The notes under the pieces are model-generated. The model searched no databases. It was not told the origin of the DNA and worked only from the letters and a program-made list of their open reading frames with translations. A program made the translations under genes and the position numbers. A stretch of 64,000 bases of DNA from Algorimicrobium echini (GTDB lineage Bacteria; Bacteroidota; Bacteroidia; Flavobacteriales; Flavobacteriaceae): NCBI RefSeq assembly GCF_900115185.1, contig NZ_FOVN01000001.1, positions 124,001 to 188,000 on the forward strand, given 5' to 3'. Positions 62,970 to 64,000 of this stretch are shown piece after piece. Positions within the stretch are counted from its first letter, which is position 1. Each line of letters opens with the position of its first letter.

Positions 62970-64000
62970 TTAAAATCTTGCCAATAGTCCACCACCCCAA
63001 CCATATCGGTTATTGTAGTTTGCTTGGATTGAAAAATTACGCGAGAGGATATACGAAGCCCCAACCAACCATTGGGTTTCACTTTCAAAGGATTTATTAT
63101 CCTCTAAATCATTGACCCATCCAAAGTCTGCTCTATATTCGTATTCGCCTTCCAGAAAAATTCTAGGAAAAATCAATAACTCTCTGTCCAGACGTATTCT
63201 TGGACGCAGTTGATTATCCATACTCACATCTACGTTAAATCTGTAAGGCGTAAAGTATTTAACCCCAACCAGTCCAACAGTATTGAACTCGTCGAAAGAA
63301 TTTGGTATTTCAGTTTCGGTATTAACACCTACGTAAAGACGCACCCAATCATTCAGGTACCTGTTATAGCTGACTTCCGCCTCAAGGTTTTTGTCGTAAT
63401 CGAACTCTGCCCTTAATCCAAATTCGTTACGGATATTGCTGGATGTTAATAAGAGTTCATTAAAGTTTGAACCTATACGAGCCAATCCCCACGAATAATA
63501 ATGGTCTGTCTCATCGATTAGTTTCTGGACTGGATATTCTTCCATCCTTTTGTCTCTTGGCGTATCATAACTGAAAACCCTTGCCATACCGCCCATCATA
63601 TGATACAATATGTGGCAGTGAAAAAACCAGTCGCCATATTCTTCGTTATAAAACTCAATAACCACTTTTTGCATCGGTGGTACGTTTACGGTATGTTTAA
63701 GTGGTGAACGCTCTCCATTTTCGTTAATTACCCTAAAGTAATGACCGTGCAAGTGCATTGGATGGTGCATCATCGTAAGGTTGTTCATCGTAATTCTCGT
63801 TACTTCGCCCCCTTTGATTTTTATCTTATCGGTTTCGGATAGTGGTACGCCATTCATACTCCAAACGTAGCGTTGCATATTACCAGTAAGATTTAGTAAA
63901 ATATCATTTACCGGTGCATCTGTCTTAAAAGTGGTGCTTTCTTTAGCCTTTAAAAAATCGTAATTGAAATATGTTTTACGAGTATTATAATCAAAAGAAG
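62970..64000 (-). CDS. Multicopper oxidase fused to a CopB-like outer-membrane barrel (N-terminus beyond window edge)
   Basis: The frame is open to the window edge; the visible ~340 residues are the C-terminal part. First comes the last cupredoxin domain with type-1 and trinuclear copper ligands: MHHPMHLHGHYFRV and WFFHCHILYHMMGG (HCH with axial Met). Then, after PRDKRMEEYPVQ, a ~190-residue segment of amphipathic strands ends in an aromatic (GWGGGLLARF), matching the CopB/PcoB outer-membrane copper protein. So CopA-type oxidase and CopB are joined in one chain. It should oxidise Cu(I) in the periplasm or at the outer membrane. Confidence 0.9.
   Translation of the reverse strand, partial: SFDYNTRKTYFNYDFLKAKESTTFKTDAPVNDILLNLTGNMQRYVWSMNGVPLSETDKIKIKGGEVTRITMNNLTMMHHPMHLHGHYFRVINENGERSPLKHTVNVPPMQKVVIEFYNEEYGDWFFHCHILYHMMGGMARVFSYDTPRDKRMEEYPVQKLIDETDHYYSWGLARIGSNFNELLLTSSNIRNEFGLRAEFDYDKNLEAEVSYNRYLNDWVRLYVGVNTETEIPNSFDEFNTVGLVGVKYFTPYRFNVDVSMDNQLRPRIRLDRELLIFPRIFLEGEYEYRADFGWVNDLEDNKSFESETQWLVGASYILSRNFSIQANYNNRYGWGGGLLARF

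Noticed and set aside
1-64000. CRISPR array, rRNA operon or insertion-sequence transposase
   Set aside because: No regularly spaced repeats with unique spacers, no rRNA-like stretches and no transposase reading frame were found; the only recombinase is the tyrosine integrase at 44231-45445.

Overview
The window is low-GC, AT-rich DNA from a member of the Bacteroidota, almost certainly a marine-type Flavobacteriaceae. The signs are a SusC/SusD pair with a SusE/F-like lipoprotein, type IX secretion (T9SS) C-terminal sorting domains on two secreted proteins, many lipobox signal peptides, no clear Shine-Dalgarno sites, and flavobacterial families such as DUF3347, SHOCT and fused MerTP. It falls into a chromosomal part (1 to about 43.94 kb) and an integrated accessory element (about 43.94 kb to the right edge and beyond).

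1-13.7 kb: housekeeping and redox repair. An HI0933/BaiN-type flavoprotein, a glycerophosphodiester phosphodiesterase, a propeller-like lipoprotein and a TesB thioesterase come first. A long minus-strand run follows. In transcription order it is msrB, a glutaredoxin-like gene, selO, msrA, a frameshifted DUF427 gene, a divergent msrA-like gene, a hydrolase-OsmC fusion, egtB, egtD and a very large metallophosphoesterase/outer-membrane-barrel lipoprotein. Methionine sulfoxide repair, SelO AMPylation and ergothioneine-type sulfur chemistry sit together, so it reads as an oxidative-stress locus.

14-17.6 kb: an HD-domain protein with a Pycsar-effector-like transmembrane domain, convergent with a GAF-domain protein of unknown function.

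17.7-42.8 kb: an alpha-glucan (starch/glycogen/maltodextrin) utilization locus. Minus-strand genes encode a LacI regulator, an MFS maltose-type transporter, beta-phosphoglucomutase, a GH65 phosphorylase, three GH13 enzymes and an esterase-GH31 fusion. Plus-strand genes encode SusC, SusD, a three-repeat SusE/F-like lipoprotein, a T9SS-secreted GH13 amylase and a T9SS kelch protein. The logic is surface amylase and binding proteins, SusCD import, periplasmic GH13/GH31 cleavage, MFS uptake, GH65 phosphorolysis to beta-glucose-1-phosphate, and PgmB to glucose-6-phosphate. A perfect 16-bp palindrome between lacI and susC is the likely operator.

42.8-47.3 kb: a DNA topoisomerase IB, then a 3' fragment of tRNA-Leu(TAG) with its terminator. 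The fragment marks the junction of an integrative element. Next come paired direct repeats, a tyrosine integrase, and a two-gene unit (helical/winged-helix-like protein plus a candidate PD-(D/E)XK nuclease) that is the best candidate here for an undescribed defence-type system.

47.3-64 kb: metal-resistance cargo, all minus strand. It includes an MtfA-like peptidase, an HMA chaperone, a CopA copper ATPase, a CDF transporter, a GDCCVxC protein, a MerTP fusion, an ArsR regulator, a methyltransferase, an HMA-AraC fusion, a CusB-like adaptor, DUF305, PepSY, a permease, a K+ channel, several DUF3347 proteins, a haem-binding protein, DUF302, two SHOCT proteins, a Met-rich lipoprotein and a multicopper oxidase fused to a CopB-like barrel that runs off the right edge. 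Two further small membrane proteins (58 and 44 aa) were found by reading the intergenic sequence. A 394-bp gap at 59.4-59.8 kb holds two tandem stem-loops with complementary loops, which may be a structured leader RNA.
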